From Brevibacillus sp. (lineage in GTDB: Bacteria > Bacillota > Bacilli > Brevibacillales > Brevibacillaceae): a DNA stretch of 5,919 nucleotides. Under the pieces are notes generated by a model. That model had not been told where the DNA came from, ran no database searches, and saw nothing but the letters and a program-made list of their open reading frames with translations. The position numbers and the translations under genes are program-made. Location: assembly GCA_029240815.1 (NCBI GenBank), contig JARDZO010000312.1:1-5919 (forward strand), read 5' to 3'. This document shows, one piece after another, positions 4,774 to 5,919 of the stretch (position 1 is the stretch's first letter; each line of letters opens with the position of its first letter).

Positions 4774-5490
4774 TCAAGGTGTAATTGGAGCTTTTTCGCC
4801 AGAGTATTGCCGCAAAATCCCTTGGTAGATCGCATTGGCCATCGCTTTCTGATAGTCCACTGATTGAAGCTTTTTCGCCTCCTGCGTATTGCTCACAAAC
4901 CCCACTTCCACCAATACAGCCGGACATGTCACTTCCCGAATGAGAAAAACGTTGTCTGTCTTGCTAGGTACTCGATCTGTGTTCCCCATCACACGCTTGA
5001 TCTCATCCTGTATGAGGTATGACATCTCTGCGCTTTTCTTGTAAGCCGGCGAATAAAAGGTTTGTGCGCCAGACCATTTCGGCGAAGGGATCGCATTTAC
5101 GTGAATGCTGATCAGAAAATCCGGTGCGTTTTCGTTGACGAGCTTGACCCGATTGCGTATATCCTCTGACTTGCGCTTTCGGTTAGCATCCGCGTCTGGT
5201 GAAGCCAAATCCTTGTCCTCTTCCCTGGTCATGATGACGTAAGCACCTGATTGTTGGAGAAAGTCGCGCAAATACATACTGATTGCAAGAGTGACGTCTT
5301 TTTCCACTACATCTCCCGAAGAAGATGTAGCTCCGCCGTCCTTCCCCCCATGCCCGGCATCAATGGCAATCACTGTCCCTGCTAGCGGAAGCGACCACGC
5401 CGTCCAGGAGGAGCGATCAGGCGTTTCATAGGTGAATAACACCACCAGTAAGGCGAAAGCCAAAATCCAGCCAATCCCTTTTCGTGTCAC
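4774..5490 (-). CDS. cwlD: CwlD, spore cortex N-acetylmuramoyl-L-alanine amidase
   Basis: I choose GTG 5490 (238 residues, close to about 237 in B. subtilis) because AAAGGGG lies ten bases upstream. The in-frame ATGs at 5529 and 5526 have no binding site and sit in a candidate -10 box. An N-terminal hydrophobic segment (about 6-20) is the signal or anchor. The Amidase_3 domain follows: DAGHGG (44-49, zinc His47), Glu63 in VEKD, SIHVNA (128-133, zinc His130) and VEVGF (194-198, catalytic Glu195). With the deacetylase PdaA, CwlD removes the peptide side chain from muramic acid so that muramic-delta-lactam forms in the cortex. Germination lytic enzymes recognise this mark, and mutants fail to complete germination. 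The gene lies between the rpsI terminator and salA. Confidence 0.94.
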   Translation of the reverse strand: MTRKGIGWILAFALLVVLFTYETPDRSSWTAWSLPLAGTVIAIDAGHGGKDGGATSSSGDVVEKDVTLAISMYLRDFLQQSGAYVIMTREEDKDLASPDADANRKRKSEDIRNRVKLVNENAPDFLISIHVNAIPSPKWSGAQTFYSPAYKKSAEMSYLIQDEIKRVMGNTDRVPSKTDNVFLIREVTCPAVLVEVGFVSNTQEAKKLQSVDYQKAMANAIYQGILRQYSGEKAPITP

Positions 5491-5524
5491 CGTGTATCGT
5501 CCCCTTTGTCCCATTCTCGTATCC

Positions 5525-5553
5525 ATCATATGGACAAAGCTGGCTAATTATGA
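5525..5553 (-). promoter_or_regulatory. candidate sigma-E promoter of cwlD
   Basis: Reading leftward, TCATAAT (5553-5547), a 14-base spacer and CATATGAT (5532-5525) match the sigma-E pattern KMATATT-N14-CATACAHT at 6 of 7 and 6 of 8 positions. cwlD is a sigma-E gene in B. subtilis (also sigma-G). The start would be near 5518, leaving a leader of about 28 bases to the GTG at 5490 and excluding the upstream ATGs from this transcript. Confidence 0.5.
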
Positions 5554-5561
5554 CCATTAGG

Positions 5562-5601
5562 GCAAAAGGAAAACCCCCTGCCTGTGAACAGACAAGGGGT
5601 T
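5562..5601 (-). terminator. rho-independent terminator after rpsI
   Basis: On the minus strand AACCCCTTGTCTG (5601-5589), loop TTCA and CAGGCAGGGGTT (5584-5572) form a 13-pair stem with two G-U pairs, followed by TTTCCTTTT. It closes the ribosomal protein operon and insulates cwlD from it. Confidence 0.9.
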
Positions 5602-5618
5602 GTATCCAGCAACAGCAA

Positions 5619-5919
5619 TTAGCGCTTGGAGAATTGAGGTGCGCGACGAGCTGCTTTCAAGCCGTATTTTTTACGCTCTTTCATACGAGGGTCGCGAGTC
5701 AGGAAGCCAGCGCGTTTCAGAGCGCCGCGCAGTTCCGGATCTGCTTTCAACAGAGCGCGAGCTACGCCGTGACGGATTGCACCAGCTTGACCAGTGGTTC
5801 CGCCGCCGTTTACGTTAACGAGAACATCGTAACGACCAAGAGTTTCAGTCAGAACGAGTGGTTGTTTTACGATCAATTTCAGTGTTTCCAAACCAAAGTA
5901 AGTGTCCATTTCACGCTTG
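5619..5919 (-). CDS. rpsI: 30S ribosomal protein S9, 3' part
   Basis: The last 99 residues of S9 are present; bacterial S9 is usually about 130 residues, so about 31 N-terminal residues lie beyond the right edge. Family landmarks are [14 protein letters not shown], the [15 protein letters not shown] block with GG-x-GQ-A-A-RHG spacing, [12 protein letters not shown], and the basic tail ending in APQFSKR, whose last residues reach the P-site tRNA in the 30S subunit. The frame is open to the edge, so the Met at 5909 is internal and not the start. In Firmicutes rpsI follows rplM in one operon; that gene would be off the window to the right. A strong terminator follows the stop codon. Confidence 0.98.
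   Translation of the reverse strand, partial: KREMDTYFGLETLKLIVKQPLVLTETLGRYDVLVNVNGGGTTGQAGAIRHGVARALLKADPELRGALKRAGFLTRDPRMKERKKYGLKAARRAPQFSKR

Noticed and set aside
4668..4835. N-terminal extension of salA into cwlD
   Set aside because: Open frame by chance. The added residues are not Mrp-like, and ATG 4667 has a binding site and its own promoter.
3676..4863. Several plus-strand open frames of 60-130 codons
   Set aside because: They are antisense shadows of salA, with no binding sites and unnatural compositions.
1..5919. Mobile elements, CRISPR arrays, tRNAs, riboswitches or a novel defence-type system
   Set aside because: No transposase, spaced repeats, cloverleaf or long structured leader was seen. 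Every large open frame is accounted for by sporulation or ribosomal genes.

Overview
The window looks like a chromosomal segment of a spore-forming, low-to-mid GC Firmicute, most likely Brevibacillus or a close relative in the Paenibacillaceae. The evidence is the gene content (cwlD, salA/mrp, gerD, kbaA, pdaB), strong AGGAGG-type ribosome binding sites, frequent GTG/TTG starts, and a 16S rRNA 5' end of the Bacillales type. The genus is inferred from the protein sequences and gene order; no database search was run.

Layout from right to left, which is the main direction of transcription (minus strand): the 3' part of rpsI (ribosomal protein S9, cut by the window edge) and its terminator; cwlD (cortex muramoyl-lactam amidase); salA/mrp (MinD/Mrp-type ATPase with its own vegetative-looking promoter); gerD on the plus strand, convergent with salA; kbaA on the minus strand, divergent from gerD; pdaB on the plus strand, convergent with kbaA; a SpoIIM-family membrane protein gene on the minus strand, divergent from pdaB; a small unrecognised gene; and finally the promoter, leader and first bases of a 16S rRNA gene, which continues out of the window. 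The two convergent gene pairs are separated by bidirectional terminators, and two further terminators follow rpsI and the spoIIM-like gene.

The order rpsI...cwlD-salA-gerD-kbaA-pdaB-rrn is, from memory, the same as in Bacillus subtilis, including which genes are inverted. Differences here are the absence of the ybaJ and ybaK genes between rpsI and cwlD, and the presence of the spoIIM-like gene and the small gene between pdaB and the rRNA operon.

Functionally this is a sporulation and germination neighbourhood next to housekeeping translation genes. KbaA promotes entry into sporulation through KinB. CwlD and PdaB act on spore-cortex peptidoglycan. GerD organises germinant receptors in the spore inner membrane. 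The SpoIIM-like protein may relate to the engulfment machinery. SalA is a nucleotide-binding regulator in B. subtilis. Candidate promoters read by eye fit this: sigma-E-like sites before cwlD, pdaB and the spoIIM-like gene, a sigma-G-like site before gerD, and a sigma-F/G-like site before the small gene.

I saw no mobile element, CRISPR array, tRNA or phage-like gene, and no strong sign of a wholly novel system. The least explained items are the small gene beside the rRNA promoter and the extra SpoIIM-family gene.
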